15,705 nt of DNA from an uncultured Bacilli bacterium (GCA_944358225.1 CALVQP010000025.1:1-15705), one strand, 5' to 3'. Shown: positions 1 through 8,641, counted from the first letter of the stretch. Notes: a model not told the origin generated them from the sequence alone. Numbers and translations are program-made.

Positions 1-96
1 CTCTAGAACGTCGACGATAGTGTAAGCGAAAATAGAAAGTTGCCGCTTTTTTTTTTGCCTTTTTTTGGATTTAATATTTCTTTTTGGATATATATT

Positions 97-105
97 TGCT
101 ACAAT
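97..105 (+). promoter_or_regulatory. Extended -10 promoter for tilS-ftsH
   Basis: TGCTACAAT is an extended -10 element (TG, one base, then TACAAT at 100-105). No convincing -35 box is visible 17 bases upstream. Transcription would start near 112, only a few bases before the GTG at 118 proposed as the tilS start. The same TGn-TAWAAT pattern lies before five other transcription units in the window, which supports this one. Confidence 0.45.
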
Positions 106-117
106 ACTGGCAAAGAA

Positions 118-1473
118 GTGATATATCTGAAAGAAAGTATTAAATATTTAAAAAATTTATTGAAATTTAATGACAAAGTAGTCATAGCCTGTTCTGCAGG
201 ACCTGATAGCATGTATTTAATGCATTTATTGGAAGCTTTAAAAAAAGAATTGAATTTAACTATTATATGTGCTCATGTTAATCATAAATTACGAAGTCAA
301 AGTGAAGATGAGTATCAGTTTTTAAAAGAATATTGCGCGCAATCAAACATTATATTTGAATACTATGAAATTTTGCATTATGATGATGACAACTTTCATA
401 ATACCTCCCATAAATTAAGGTATACTTTTTTTGAACAGATAGTTAATAAATACCAAGCAAACTACCTATTTACTGCTCATCATGGGGACGATTTAATTGA
501 AACTATTTTAATGAAATTAACACGAGGTACATCATTCTTTAGTTATAAAGGTTTTGATATAATTAGTTCAAAAAATAATTATAAAATTGTAAGACCACTA
601 ATCTTTTTAACTAAACAAGAAATAAAAAACTATATGGATAAGAATAACTTAAAATATTATATTGACAACTCTAATTTCTCAGATCATTATACGCGAAATA
701 GATATCGAAAATATGTCTTACCATTTTTAAAATCAGAAAATATAGATGTTCACAAAAAATATTTAGAATTTAGCTTTGAACTTGCTGAATGTCAAGATTA
801 CGTTATAGACATAGTTAATAAATTGATGCAAAAATATTTTGTGGATAACATCCTATTTATCGACAAGTTACAGCACGAAAAAGATTTTATAATAAAACAG
901 TGTTTGCATCAAATATTAAAAAATGTTTACACTAATAACTCATATTTAAGTAAAAAATATGTCAATGAAATATTGGCAATGATTAAGTCTTCAAAACCAA
1001 ATTTAACTTTAAATCTCTCCCAAGGACTGGTAGCATCTAAAGAATACAATAAAATAAAGTTCATAAAAAATATGAAAAATAGTTCATATTATCATGTATT
1101 AAAAGATGAAGTCACTTTACATAGCCTGGGAAAAATTGAAATAGTTAGTAATGCTACTTTAAAAGATAATAACTATATATACTTAAACTCTCATGAGATA
1201 GAACTTCCTTTAATAATTAGAAGTAGAAAAAGTGGCGATAAAATGTTAGTTAAGAACTTAAATGGCCATAAAAAAATTAAGGATATTTTTATCGATGAAA
1301 AAATACCTCAAAGTAAAAGAAAGACCTATCCAATTGTTACAGATAGTGGTAATAACATTCTTTGGCTTCCGGGGTTAAAAAAATCCAAATTTGATCATGC
1401 AAATGATAGAAACTATGATATAATACTTAAGTACACAAAGAAAGAAGGAGAAAATCATAATGAATCGAAATAA
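118..1473 (+). CDS. tilS: tRNA(Ile)-lysidine synthetase TilS
   Basis: TilS uses ATP and lysine to convert C34 of the CAU-anticodon tRNA-Ile to lysidine, so that the tRNA reads AUA; it acts in the cytoplasm. The N-terminal PP-loop is at residues 26-31 as SAGPDS (usually SGGPDS), followed by the family's AHVNH and LRYxFF signatures. The C-terminal TilS domain is recognisable from RSRKSGDKM, then KKIKDIFIDEKIP and LWLPG. From GTG 118 the protein is about 451 residues, normal for the family. An in-frame ATG at 40 would add a stretch rich in Phe and Ile with no homology, upstream of the likely promoter, so I prefer GTG 118; its ribosome binding site is poor and the exact start is uncertain. The 3' end overlaps ftsH by 14 bases. 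Confidence 0.9.
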   Translation: MIYLKESIKYLKNLLKFNDKVVIACSAGPDSMYLMHLLEALKKELNLTIICAHVNHKLRSQSEDEYQFLKEYCAQSNIIFEYYEILHYDDDNFHNTSHKLRYTFFEQIVNKYQANYLFTAHHGDDLIETILMKLTRGTSFFSYKGFDIISSKNNYKIVRPLIFLTKQEIKNYMDKNNLKYYIDNSNFSDHYTRNRYRKYVLPFLKSENIDVHKKYLEFSFELAECQDYVIDIVNKLMQKYFVDNILFIDKLQHEKDFIIKQCLHQILKNVYTNNSYLSKKYVNEILAMIKSSKPNLTLNLSQGLVASKEYNKIKFIKNMKNSSYYHVLKDEVTLHSLGKIEIVSNATLKDNNYIYLNSHEIELPLIIRSRKSGDKMLVKNLNGHKKIKDIFIDEKIPQSKRKTYPIVTDSGNNILWLPGLKKSKFDHANDRNYDIILKYTKKEGENHNESK

Positions 1474-3451
1474 AAACAATTTGTTGAAAGTATCCATGCC
1501 ATACATAATCTTATTACTAGTTGTTGCTGGGACACTATTATTTTTCAACTTTGCTGGTACTGAAGTTCATACTTTAACAACTGGAGAATTTATGGATGCG
1601 TTAGACAAATCCGAAATAACAGAATTGACAATCACTCCTAAGAGTAGTGAAAGTGTTTACTATCTTGAAGGAAGATTAAAAGAGTATAATGAAAATGAGT
1701 CTTTTACGACTAAGGTTATACCTGAAGATATAGATGAAGTTACAGCTTATGCAACTTCTCATAATCTAGATCTTTACGATACTCAAAAAGATCCCGGAAG
1801 TAGTTCAATTCTATATATCATTGTTAATTTACTTCCTATTGCTATTTTAGTAGTAGTTACATTTGTTCTTTTCAATAAAATGGCTGGCGGAAATAAAAAC
1901 TCTATGGATTTTGGCCGTAGTCGAGCTAAATTATCACAAGATGGTGGTAAAGTGCGCTTTTCAGATGTTGCTGGATTGAAAGAAGAAAAAGAAGAAGTAG
2001 CTGAATTAATAGACTTTTTAAGAAGTCCAAAGAAATTCCAAAGATTGGGAGCTAGAATTCCTAAAGGAGTATTACTAGTAGGCCCTCCAGGAACTGGTAA
2101 AACATTACTTGCCAAAGCCGTAGCGGGAGAAGCTAACGTACCATTTTATTATATTAGTGGTTCTGATTTTGTGGAATTATTTGTTGGTGTTGGTGCCTCT
2201 CGTGTCCGTGACATGTTTAAACAAGCTAAACAAAGCGCTCCTTGCTTAATCTTTATTGATGAAATCGATGCCGTTGGTCGTCAGCGTGGAACTGGTTTAG
2301 GGGGAGGCCATGATGAAAGAGAACAAACTCTTAATCAGTTATTAACAGAAATGGATGGATTTGGTGCTAATGAAGGTATCATAATTATTGCTGCTACCAA
2401 TAGACCTGATGTATTAGATCCGGCTCTATTACGTCCGGGACGTTTTGATCGTCAAGTAACTGTGAGCTTGCCTGATGCCAAAGAACGAGAGCAAATATTA
2501 AAAGTTCATGCTAAAGATAAAGTATTTGCTAAAGATGTTAATTTAGACAATTTATCTCAAAGAACACCTGGCTTTAGTGGAGCTGATTTAGAAAACTTAT
2601 TAAATGAAGCCGCTTTACTAGCAGTTAGAAGAAATAAAAATTCAATTTCTATGGATGAAATTGATGAAGCTACTGACCGTGTAATTATGGGACCAGCTAA
2701 AACAAGCCGTAAGATAACCGAGAAAGAAAAACGTTTAGTAAGTATTCATGAATCGGGACATGCTGTAATTGGTTTAAAATTAGAAGATGCTAATGATGTT
2801 CATAAAATCACAATTATTCCTCGTGGTGTAGCAGGCGGTTATACAATGATGCTACCAAAAGAAGAAAAAATTGCTATTTTAACTAAAAATGAAATTCTTG
2901 CTCAAATTGTAGGCTTACTTGGTGGACGCGTAAGTGAAGAATTATATTTTGGTGAAATAACTACTGGAGCATCTGATGATTTTAAACGAGCAACTAGACT
3001 TGCGCGTAGTATGGTTACTGAATATGGTATGAGTGATTTAGGACCAATGCAATTAGAACATCAGAGCGAAAATGTTTTCTTGGGTCGTGACTATGGAAAA
3101 ACTAAAAATTTCTCTGATCAAGTAGCCTTAGAAATCGATAAAGAAGTTCGTAAAATTATTGATGATTGCTATAAGAAAGCTACAGATATTTTAAAGAAAA
3201 ATAAAGAACTAGTTATGCTTTTAACTGATGCTTTAATGAAATACGAAACTTTAACAAAAGAGCAAATTGATTATATCGTTGAAAATAAAGATATCAATTT
3301 CAAAAAGTCGGATGAAGATGATAATAATGATAACAATAATGAAACATTAGATGATCTTAAAACAAAAGCCAAAGCTGCTGGTATTAAAGGTTATAGCAAA
3401 ATGAATAAAGATGAATTAAAAGAAAAATTAGAAAATTCTGAAGAAGAATAA
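1460..3451 (+). CDS. ftsH: ATP-dependent zinc metalloprotease FtsH with extra C-terminal Rho_N-like tail
   Basis: FtsH is a hexameric membrane-anchored AAA+ protease that degrades misassembled membrane proteins and short-lived regulators. Membrane segments lie near residues 14-33 and 116-141 and flank an extracytoplasmic domain. Walker A is GPPGTGKT at 208-215, Walker B LIFIDE at 263-268, and the second region of homology contains RPGRFDRQV. The zinc site is HESGH at 430-434, with D507 in the TGASDD motif as the likely third ligand. After the peptidase domain there is an Asp/Asn-rich linker (about 614-627) and a helix-turn-helix-like tail (about 629-659, with GIKGYSKMNKDEL) that resembles the Rho N-terminal/SAP fold. 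That tail is not part of standard FtsH. A strong AGAAGGAG sits before the ATG inside tilS. The gene hpt, often between tilS and ftsH in Bacilli, is absent here. Confidence 0.97.
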   Translation: MNRNKNNLLKVSMPYIILLLVVAGTLLFFNFAGTEVHTLTTGEFMDALDKSEITELTITPKSSESVYYLEGRLKEYNENESFTTKVIPEDIDEVTAYATSHNLDLYDTQKDPGSSSILYIIVNLLPIAILVVVTFVLFNKMAGGNKNSMDFGRSRAKLSQDGGKVRFSDVAGLKEEKEEVAELIDFLRSPKKFQRLGARIPKGVLLVGPPGTGKTLLAKAVAGEANVPFYYISGSDFVELFVGVGASRVRDMFKQAKQSAPCLIFIDEIDAVGRQRGTGLGGGHDEREQTLNQLLTEMDGFGANEGIIIIAATNRPDVLDPALLRPGRFDRQVTVSLPDAKEREQILKVHAKDKVFAKDVNLDNLSQRTPGFSGADLENLLNEAALLAVRRNKNSISMDEIDEATDRVIMGPAKTSRKITEKEKRLVSIHESGHAVIGLKLEDANDVHKITIIPRGVAGGYTMMLPKEEKIAILTKNEILAQIVGLLGGRVSEELYFGEITTGASDDFKRATRLARSMVTEYGMSDLGPMQLEHQSENVFLGRDYGKTKNFSDQVALEIDKEVRKIIDDCYKKATDILKKNKELVMLLTDALMKYETLTKEQIDYIVENKDINFKKSDEDDNNDNNNETLDDLKTKAKAAGIKGYSKMNKDELKEKLENSEEE

Positions 3452-3559
3452 TCTAATTTTTTTAATTGTCTAAATTATGTCAATTATCAAAAGTAGTAAA
3501 GAATATATTTTACAGAAGTAGCAATTTATGGTAATCATATACTATAGGAAGGAGTACAA

Positions 3560-4312
3560 ATGGAAAATGAAAAAGATGACAAATCAATAGTCATTTTATT
3601 AACAATTTTAATTATCTTAGTCATTGCTTTAGCTGTTTATATTGTGTGTCAGGATATAATAGATTCTAGTAAAGGTGATAATACAGTAATTTCTAATAAT
3701 ACAAATAATAAAGATAGCAATCATCAAGTAGATGTTTCTGATGCGTTAATAGAGAGATTATATAATAAGATATCATCTCCATATAATGCTAATTATGCTG
3801 AGGGGCTAAGTAAAAATTCTGAGATATCAAAATTCTACTATGCTTTAAATAACGTTCCTAATACGCAATTTATAAGTAATATGTATCCTTGTAACTTAGT
3901 TGCAACAAAACCCGAGGCAGGATTTGTTTGTGGAATTAATGACACAACAAGCGCCATTGCTAAAAATGATTTATTAAGTCAATATAAAGAATTATTTGGT
4001 ACAAGCTTAAGTAACTTAAATGAAGTATATTATGAGAATAACAAGTTAACCTATTATACTTATGACGGAGGTACTGACAAATTTATCCGATTTTTCAGAG
4101 CTGATCTTGAAGGACTTACAGATAATGTTCCGAATGTTTTTATGATTGATTATGAAATAGAAAATAATAATATTATTATTAACCAAAAAGTTGAATATTC
4201 TAAAGATTTTATTGATAGCAATTATTCTGATAAAATATTAAAATATACTTTTATGTACAATTCCAATATTGGGGATTATATTATCGATAATGTAGAAATT
4301 CAAAACCAATAA
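3560..4312 (+). CDS. Membrane-anchored protein of unknown function
   Basis: I do not recognise a named family. The 250-residue protein has a short charged N-terminus, one hydrophobic segment at about residues 9-30, and then a Ser/Asn/Asp-rich linker. This suggests a type II membrane protein whose soluble domain of about 190 residues faces outside. The domain starts with a SDALIERLYNKI helix and carries two cysteines about 14 residues apart (YPCNL and GFVCG) that could form a disulfide. A GGAAGGAG ribosome binding site lies 5 bases before the ATG. It follows ftsH by 108 bases with no clear terminator between, so it may be read with ftsH. The partial gene at 15309 has the same plan and a similar helix (DSELVQTLYRYI), so the two probably belong to one lineage-specific family. 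There is no signal-peptidase II lipobox. Confidence 0.85.
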   Translation: MENEKDDKSIVILLTILIILVIALAVYIVCQDIIDSSKGDNTVISNNTNNKDSNHQVDVSDALIERLYNKISSPYNANYAEGLSKNSEISKFYYALNNVPNTQFISNMYPCNLVATKPEAGFVCGINDTTSAIAKNDLLSQYKELFGTSLSNLNEVYYENNKLTYYTYDGGTDKFIRFFRADLEGLTDNVPNVFMIDYEIENNNIIINQKVEYSKDFIDSNYSDKILKYTFMYNSNIGDYIIDNVEIQNQ

Positions 4313-4323
4313 TATATATATTT

Positions 4324-4370
4324 AAAAAGCAGAATTAATTAAATATATCATTAATTCTGTTTTATTTTTC
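4324..4370 (+). terminator. Rho-independent terminator after the 3560-4312 gene
   Basis: There is a perfect 10-bp stem, CAGAATTAAT (4330-4339) with ATTAATTCTG (4350-4359), a 10-base loop, and a T-rich tail (TTTTATTTTT). An A-run sits on the other side, so it might also work in reverse, but no reverse gene ends here. It separates the ftsH side from the parA operon. Confidence 0.8.
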
Positions 4371-4382
4371 TGATAACTTTTT

Positions 4383-4411
4383 ATGACAAAATATCCAGAT
4401 TATGATAAAAT
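4383..4411 (+). promoter_or_regulatory. Promoter of the parA-parB-mscS operon
   Basis: A -35 box ATGACA at 4383-4388, a 17-base spacer, and -10 TAAAAT at 4406-4411 with the extended TG at 4403-4404. The position right after a terminator and 33 bases before parA fits. This is the best complete sigma-A-type promoter in the window. Confidence 0.65.
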
Positions 4412-4443
4412 GAAATAAGTAATATTGAAGAAAAGGTGGTATA

Positions 4444-5229
4444 ATGGCAAAAGTTATTTCCTTAGTAAATCAAAAAGGTGGAGTAGGAAAAACTACTTCT
4501 AGCATTAACTTAGCAGCTGCATTAGGAAAAGAGGGTAAAAGAACATTGTTAATTGATTTAGACCCTCAAGGGAATAGCTCGACCGGCCTTGGATATAGTA
4601 ATGCTGATTTTAAAGTGGATATGTATGATGTTATTACGGGAAGATGTGAAATAAAAAAGGCAATTATAAAAACTAAGTTTTCTAATCTATATTTAATACC
4701 CGCAACTATAAATTTGGCAGGTGTTGATGTTGAATTTGTTAAAAGGCTACTAGAAGATAATACTTTTAGTCAAAATGAACAATTAAAAAATGCTTTAAGT
4801 GTAGTAGATGAAGCATTTGACTATATAATTATCGACTGTCAACCATCTTTGGGTATATTAACTATGAATGCATTAGTTGCCAGCAACTCAGTAATAATTC
4901 CTGTTCAATGTGAATATTTTGCGCTAGAGGGAATGACTTTACTTCTTAATTCTATTATAATGGTTCAATCTAATTTGAATCCCAATTTAAGAATAGAAGG
5001 TGTCCTATTAACAATGCTTGATGGTCGAACTAATATAGGTTTAGAAGTGATCGAAGACATTCGTAAATTTTTTAAAGATAAAGTATTTAATACTATAATA
5101 CCCCGTTTAGTGCGGTTAGTTGAAGCTCCATCTCACGGAAAGCCCATAGGTGAATACGATCCATTATGTCGTGCTACAGAAGCATACGCTAATTTAGCAA
5201 AGGAAGTGATTAGTAGAAATGGAGAATAA
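4444..5229 (+). CDS. parA: Chromosome-partitioning ATPase ParA (Soj)
   Basis: ParA/Soj is a deviant Walker ATPase that forms ATP-dependent dimers on DNA; together with ParB it drives origin segregation, and in Bacilli it also modulates DnaA. The deviant Walker A KGGVGKTT is at residues 11-18 and the second aspartate motif IIDCQPS is around D131. The stretches PVQCEYFALEG and RLVEAPSHGKPI are classic Soj signatures. Length is 261 residues against about 253 in B. subtilis. An AAGGTGG ribosome binding site precedes the ATG. It overlaps parB by 11 bases, so the two are probably translationally coupled. Its location implies that the replication origin may be nearby, but no oriC is visible here. 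Confidence 0.97.
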   Translation: MAKVISLVNQKGGVGKTTSSINLAAALGKEGKRTLLIDLDPQGNSSTGLGYSNADFKVDMYDVITGRCEIKKAIIKTKFSNLYLIPATINLAGVDVEFVKRLLEDNTFSQNEQLKNALSVVDEAFDYIIIDCQPSLGILTMNALVASNSVIIPVQCEYFALEGMTLLLNSIIMVQSNLNPNLRIEGVLLTMLDGRTNIGLEVIEDIRKFFKDKVFNTIIPRLVRLVEAPSHGKPIGEYDPLCRATEAYANLAKEVISRNGE

Positions 5230-6103
5230 AAGAAAGGCTTTAGGTAGAGGTTTAGAACAGTTATTTTCAAATGAAGTAATAGACTTTGATAATTTTGAGA
5301 ATAACATAATTAATACTGCCAAAAAAAGTGAAATAGAACTTATAAATATTGATGATATTAGAAGTAATCCATACCAACCGCGTAAAGTATTTGATGAAAA
5401 GTCATTAAATGAATTAGCAGAGTCAATAAAAGAACACGGAGTTGTTCAACCTGTAATTGTAAAAAAAAGTATAAAAGGATATGAATTAATTGCAGGTGAG
5501 CGCCGAACTAAAGCTTCAAAGTTAGCCGGATTAGCTCAAATACCTGCTATTATTCGTGATTTTAATGATCAAGAAATGATGGAAATAGCATTAATTGAAA
5601 ATATCCAAAGAGAAAATTTAAATCCTATTGAAGAAGCAATAGCGTTTAGAAATATTATTAATGAAACTAAAATGACTCAAGAGCAAATTGCTACTAAATT
5701 TGGTAAGAGTCGCAGTTATATTACTAATATTTTAGGACTTTTGAATCTTCCTGAATCAGTTCAAGAAAAAGTTGCCAATAATGAAATATCGATGTCCCAT
5801 GCAAGAACACTTAGTAAAATTACGGACAATAATAAAGTAATAGAATTAGCCGATAAAATTGTTAGCGAAAACTTAAATGTTCGTCAAATTGAAAAAATTT
5901 CCAGCAGCGAGGTTCTACCAAAACGTGTAAAAATTACCCGTAATGAAAATAGTCTTAAATATACTATATACGAAAATGCGATGTGCGAACAAATTGGTAC
6001 AAAAGTAAAAATAAAAAACAAAAAAATTGAAATACCTTTCGATTCAGATAAAGACTTAGAAAGAATTTTAGAAATTTTACATATAAATATAGATAGCGAA
6101 TAG
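5219..6103 (+). CDS. parB: Chromosome-partitioning protein ParB (Spo0J)
   Basis: ParB is a CTP-dependent DNA clamp that loads at parS sites, spreads, recruits SMC and stimulates ParA. In order: an N-terminal ParA-interaction motif ALGRGLEQLF at residues 7-16; the ParB/Srx CTPase domain with NPYQPR and GERRTKA (93-99); the ENIQRENLNPIEEA box; a central helix-turn-helix at about 152-177 (TQEQIATKFGKSRSYITN); and a C-terminal dimerisation region. Length is 294 residues, normal for Spo0J. The helix-turn-helix is the Spo0J type and no separate noc gene is seen. I found no perfect parS 16-mer by eye in the window. It ends in TAG, the only TAG among the complete genes. Confidence 0.96.
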   Translation: MENKRKALGRGLEQLFSNEVIDFDNFENNIINTAKKSEIELINIDDIRSNPYQPRKVFDEKSLNELAESIKEHGVVQPVIVKKSIKGYELIAGERRTKASKLAGLAQIPAIIRDFNDQEMMEIALIENIQRENLNPIEEAIAFRNIINETKMTQEQIATKFGKSRSYITNILGLLNLPESVQEKVANNEISMSHARTLSKITDNNKVIELADKIVSENLNVRQIEKISSSEVLPKRVKITRNENSLKYTIYENAMCEQIGTKVKIKNKKIEIPFDSDKDLERILEILHINIDSE

Positions 6104-6119
6104 AAACTAGGTGAAAACT

Positions 6120-6926
6120 ATGTATGAGCAAATAATTAAATTTATTACCAAAAAGGAAATATATGGTATAATATTCATCGTTTGTCTTGGCTTTATTATT
6201 TATAAATTTTCTGGCGTAATTTTTGAAAAAATTATTAATAGCGGAAAAAATGAGTTAGAAAAAAAACGTCGTAATACTATTGTTAAATTATTTCAAAATA
6301 TTTTTAAGTACATAGTTTTTGTCATCATTTTACTACTTATCTTAGAACTTTATGGTGTTAATACTAAATCTTTAATTGCTGGATTAGGAGTCTTGGGAGC
6401 AGTTTTAGGTTTAGCTTTACAAGACACTATTAAAGATCTAATCAACGGAATTACGATTATATTGGAAAATTTTTATATTGTTGGAGATACGATAACTTAT
6501 GGGACATTTACTGGTGAAGTAATAGATTTAGGCTTAAAAACTACGAAAATAAAAGCCCTAAGTGGAGAAGTAATGATTGTTTCAAATCGTAATATTTTTG
6601 AAATTATTAATTTATCTCAGCAAACAGCATGTTTTACTTTATTAATACCAACAGCCTATAAACATAAAATGGAACAAATAGAAACAGTAATGCAAGAAGC
6701 TATTGATCAAATAAAAAAATTAAAAGAAATTAAAAATGCTGTATTTTTAGGTATAGAAACATTAGATAATTCTTCAATAAATTATGCCGTGCGAGTATGG
6801 TGTAAAAGAGGAACACAATGGGATATGAAAAGAGTTGTGTTAAAAATAATTAAAGCCAAATATGATGAGCACAATATCGAAGTACCATATCCACAAATAG
6901 AGGTGCATAATGGAAAAAAAGTATAA
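6120..6926 (+). CDS. Small-conductance mechanosensitive channel, MscS family
   Basis: MscS channels open under membrane tension to release solutes during hypo-osmotic shock. From ATG 6120 (268 residues) there are three membrane segments at about 14-34, 61-79 and 84-110. The third is the Gly/Ala-rich pore helix (AGLGVLGAVLGLALQD), followed by the beta domain (GDTITYGTFTGEV, then NRNIFEIINLS) and the alpha/beta C-terminal domain ending in VPYPQIEV. I chose ATG 6120 over the in-frame GTG at 6111 because AGGTG at 6108-6112 then sits at normal spacing. The end overlaps the DUF951 gene by 17 bases. A parB-mscS-DUF951 order is common in Firmicutes. Confidence 0.93.
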   Translation: MYEQIIKFITKKEIYGIIFIVCLGFIIYKFSGVIFEKIINSGKNELEKKRRNTIVKLFQNIFKYIVFVIILLLILELYGVNTKSLIAGLGVLGAVLGLALQDTIKDLINGITIILENFYIVGDTITYGTFTGEVIDLGLKTTKIKALSGEVMIVSNRNIFEIINLSQQTACFTLLIPTAYKHKMEQIETVMQEAIDQIKKLKEIKNAVFLGIETLDNSSINYAVRVWCKRGTQWDMKRVVLKIIKAKYDEHNIEVPYPQIEVHNGKKV

Positions 6927-7104
6927 CTTACATGATATAGTAATGATGAAAAAATCACATGCATGTAAAACAAATGCTTGGGAAATAACAAGAACTGGCG
7001 TAGATATTAAATTAAAATGTGTCCATTGTCAGCATGAAATAATGATGGATCGTTTAAAGTTTGAACAGAAATTAAAAAAAGTATTGGGTGATAAAAATGA
7101 GTAA
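6910..7104 (+). CDS. DUF951 family small zinc-ribbon-like protein (YyzM-like)
   Basis: This 64-residue protein matches DUF951: the DIVMMKKSHACKTNAWEI start, the GVDIKLKC core and the CVHC pair. The cysteines in ACK and CVHC suggest a small metal-binding knuckle. The function is not established; the gene is widely linked to parB and ychF in Bacilli (yyzM next to yyaF in B. subtilis). AGAGGTG precedes the ATG, which lies inside the end of mscS. The stop overlaps the start of the next gene by 8 bases. Confidence 0.9.
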   Translation: MEKKYNLHDIVMMKKSHACKTNAWEITRTGVDIKLKCVHCQHEIMMDRLKFEQKLKKVLGDKNE

Positions 7105-8641
7105 ACTAAAAAAAAGTTTAAAAGACCGTGTAACACTCAATCCTATAATGACTTTCTTAATACTTATATGTTTAGTTATTGTATTAAGCGGAGTATTTTC
7201 ATTATTAGGTTTAGAATCAACATACAATAAATTTAATGCCACAACAGGAGAATATACTTCTACTATGGTTAGTGTATTTAATTTATTTAGTCTTAGTGGA
7301 TTAAAATATATCTTTACTTCTACAGTTTCCAATTTCGTTGCTTTTACTCCCTTAAGTATGTTGATTATTGTGCTAATAGGTATCGGTATTATGGAAAAAA
7401 GTGGATTTTTAAAAACCGCTTTCACTTTACTATCTAAATATTGTAAACGAAATACAGTTACATTCGTTTTAGTCTTAATTAGCGTTGTGTCTAGCATTAT
7501 AGGAGATTTGGGTTATATTATATTAATTCCAATTAGTGCTTTACTATTTTTGCACGGCAGAAGAAATCCCGCTTTAGGCATTATTGCTTCTTTTGCAGGA
7601 CTTACATGTGGTAGTGGGTTAAGTATTTTTCTAACTTCAGTTGATAGCGAATTGCTCAAATTGACTTTAGAGGGAGCAGCTGTTTTAGATCCACAATATA
7701 CCTTAAAAACTTTGTGTTTTGTTTTAATAATGACAGTTGCGGTAATAGCTATTTCTTTAATTGTAACTTTTATTACTGAGAAATTTATTGCTCCTAGATT
7801 ACCTAAATATGAATTCGAAGAGTTAGAAGAAGATTTAGTTATTGGACGTAAAGAACTTAAAGGATTAATCTTTGCTATTGGAGCAGGTTTAATTTACTTG
7901 ATTATTTTCGTTTATAATATAATTCCTGGTCTTCCTTTTTCGGGTAATTTGTTGGACAATACTCAAGTTTATTATATAGACAAATTATTTAGTTACGATT
8001 CATTTTTTAGTAATGGATTTGTCTTTATTGTAACTATTTTATTTGTTATATGGGGATTATTTTATGGAATTGGTGCTAAAACTATCAAAAATAATAATGA
8101 TGTTTGTGAATACTTGGGACACTCACTTGATGGTACAGGTAGAACTTTAGTTTTAATTTTCCTTGCTTCTACTTTAATCAATATTTTTAAAAAATCTGAT
8201 ATTGGTACAGTAGTTGTATCGATGTTTGCTAATTTTATTGAACAAGCATCCTTTACGGGAATTCCTTTAATACTTCTAATTTTTATATTAGTAGCTATTG
8301 GCAACATTTTAGTACCATCTTCATCAGCTAAGTATGTAATTATGTCTGGCGTTATGATTCCAGTTCTTATGAATGCTGGTATAACTCCCGAATTTGGACA
8401 AGTTATCTTCCGTTTTGCTGAAAGTGCAACTACAGGATTGACGCCAATTTTAGCGTACTTTGTTATCTACTTAGCTTATATTCAAAAATATAACCAGGAA
8501 AAAGAGCCGATAAGTTTATTTAAAACATTGCGTTATCAATTACCTTATAGCTTAGCTACTGCTGGGGTATTAATAGTAATTCTTGTCGCTTGGTATTTAA
8601 TAGGTTTGCCTATTGGTATTGGTGGCAATGCAATTTTATAA
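7097..8641 (+). CDS. AbgT family transporter
   Basis: A polytopic membrane protein of 514 residues with about a dozen hydrophobic segments. It has AbgT-family landmarks: a long extracytoplasmic loop after the first helix, then NFVAFTPLSMLIIVLIGIGI with MEKSGF, GDLGYIILIP, and near the end the PSSSAKYVIMSGVMIPVL and ATTGLTPILAYF motifs. Family members carry p-aminobenzoyl-glutamate or export sulfonamide-like compounds; the substrate here cannot be read from sequence. ATG 7097 is preferred over GTG 7088 because GGGTG sits just upstream. The gene overlaps DUF951 by 8 bases and is the last gene of the parAB operon, followed directly by a terminator. A transporter in this operon is not part of the usual Bacilli arrangement. 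Confidence 0.88.
   Translation: MSKLKKSLKDRVTLNPIMTFLILICLVIVLSGVFSLLGLESTYNKFNATTGEYTSTMVSVFNLFSLSGLKYIFTSTVSNFVAFTPLSMLIIVLIGIGIMEKSGFLKTAFTLLSKYCKRNTVTFVLVLISVVSSIIGDLGYIILIPISALLFLHGRRNPALGIIASFAGLTCGSGLSIFLTSVDSELLKLTLEGAAVLDPQYTLKTLCFVLIMTVAVIAISLIVTFITEKFIAPRLPKYEFEELEEDLVIGRKELKGLIFAIGAGLIYLIIFVYNIIPGLPFSGNLLDNTQVYYIDKLFSYDSFFSNGFVFIVTILFVIWGLFYGIGAKTIKNNNDVCEYLGHSLDGTGRTLVLIFLASTLINIFKKSDIGTVVVSMFANFIEQASFTGIPLILLIFILVAIGNILVPSSSAKYVIMSGVMIPVLMNAGITPEFGQVIFRFAESATTGLTPILAYFVIYLAYIQKYNQEKEPISLFKTLRYQLPYSLATAGVLIVILVAWYLIGLPIGIGGNAIL

Noticed and set aside
1..55. XbaI-like TCTAGA (2-7) and SalI-like GTCGAC (10-15) sites, a possible end of a preceding gene, and a weak AAGCG/CGCTT hairpin before a T10 run
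   Set aside because: Too little sequence at the window edge to tell linker from genome or to choose a reading frame; the hairpin has 5 bp with a long loop.
40..117. N-terminal extension of TilS from ATG 40
   Set aside because: The added residues are Phe/Ile-rich, unlike TilS, come from a poly-T tract, have no ribosome binding site and lie upstream of the likely promoter at 97-105.
1783..2115. Reverse-strand open frames at 1783-2115, 6782-6991, 7072-7497, 8062-8307, 13602-13796 and 14019-14201
   Set aside because: All lie opposite clearly conserved genes, have no ribosome binding site context and show no recognisable protein features.
3460..3490. Hairpin TAATTG/CAATTA after ftsH as a terminator
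   Set aside because: The T-run lies before the stem rather than after it, the stem is only 6 AT-rich pairs, and no gene ends on the reverse strand here.
4312..6110. parS sites near parAB
   Set aside because: No 16-mer close to TGTTTCACGTGAAACA was found by eye here; GGTGAAAACT at the mscS start is only a partial resemblance.
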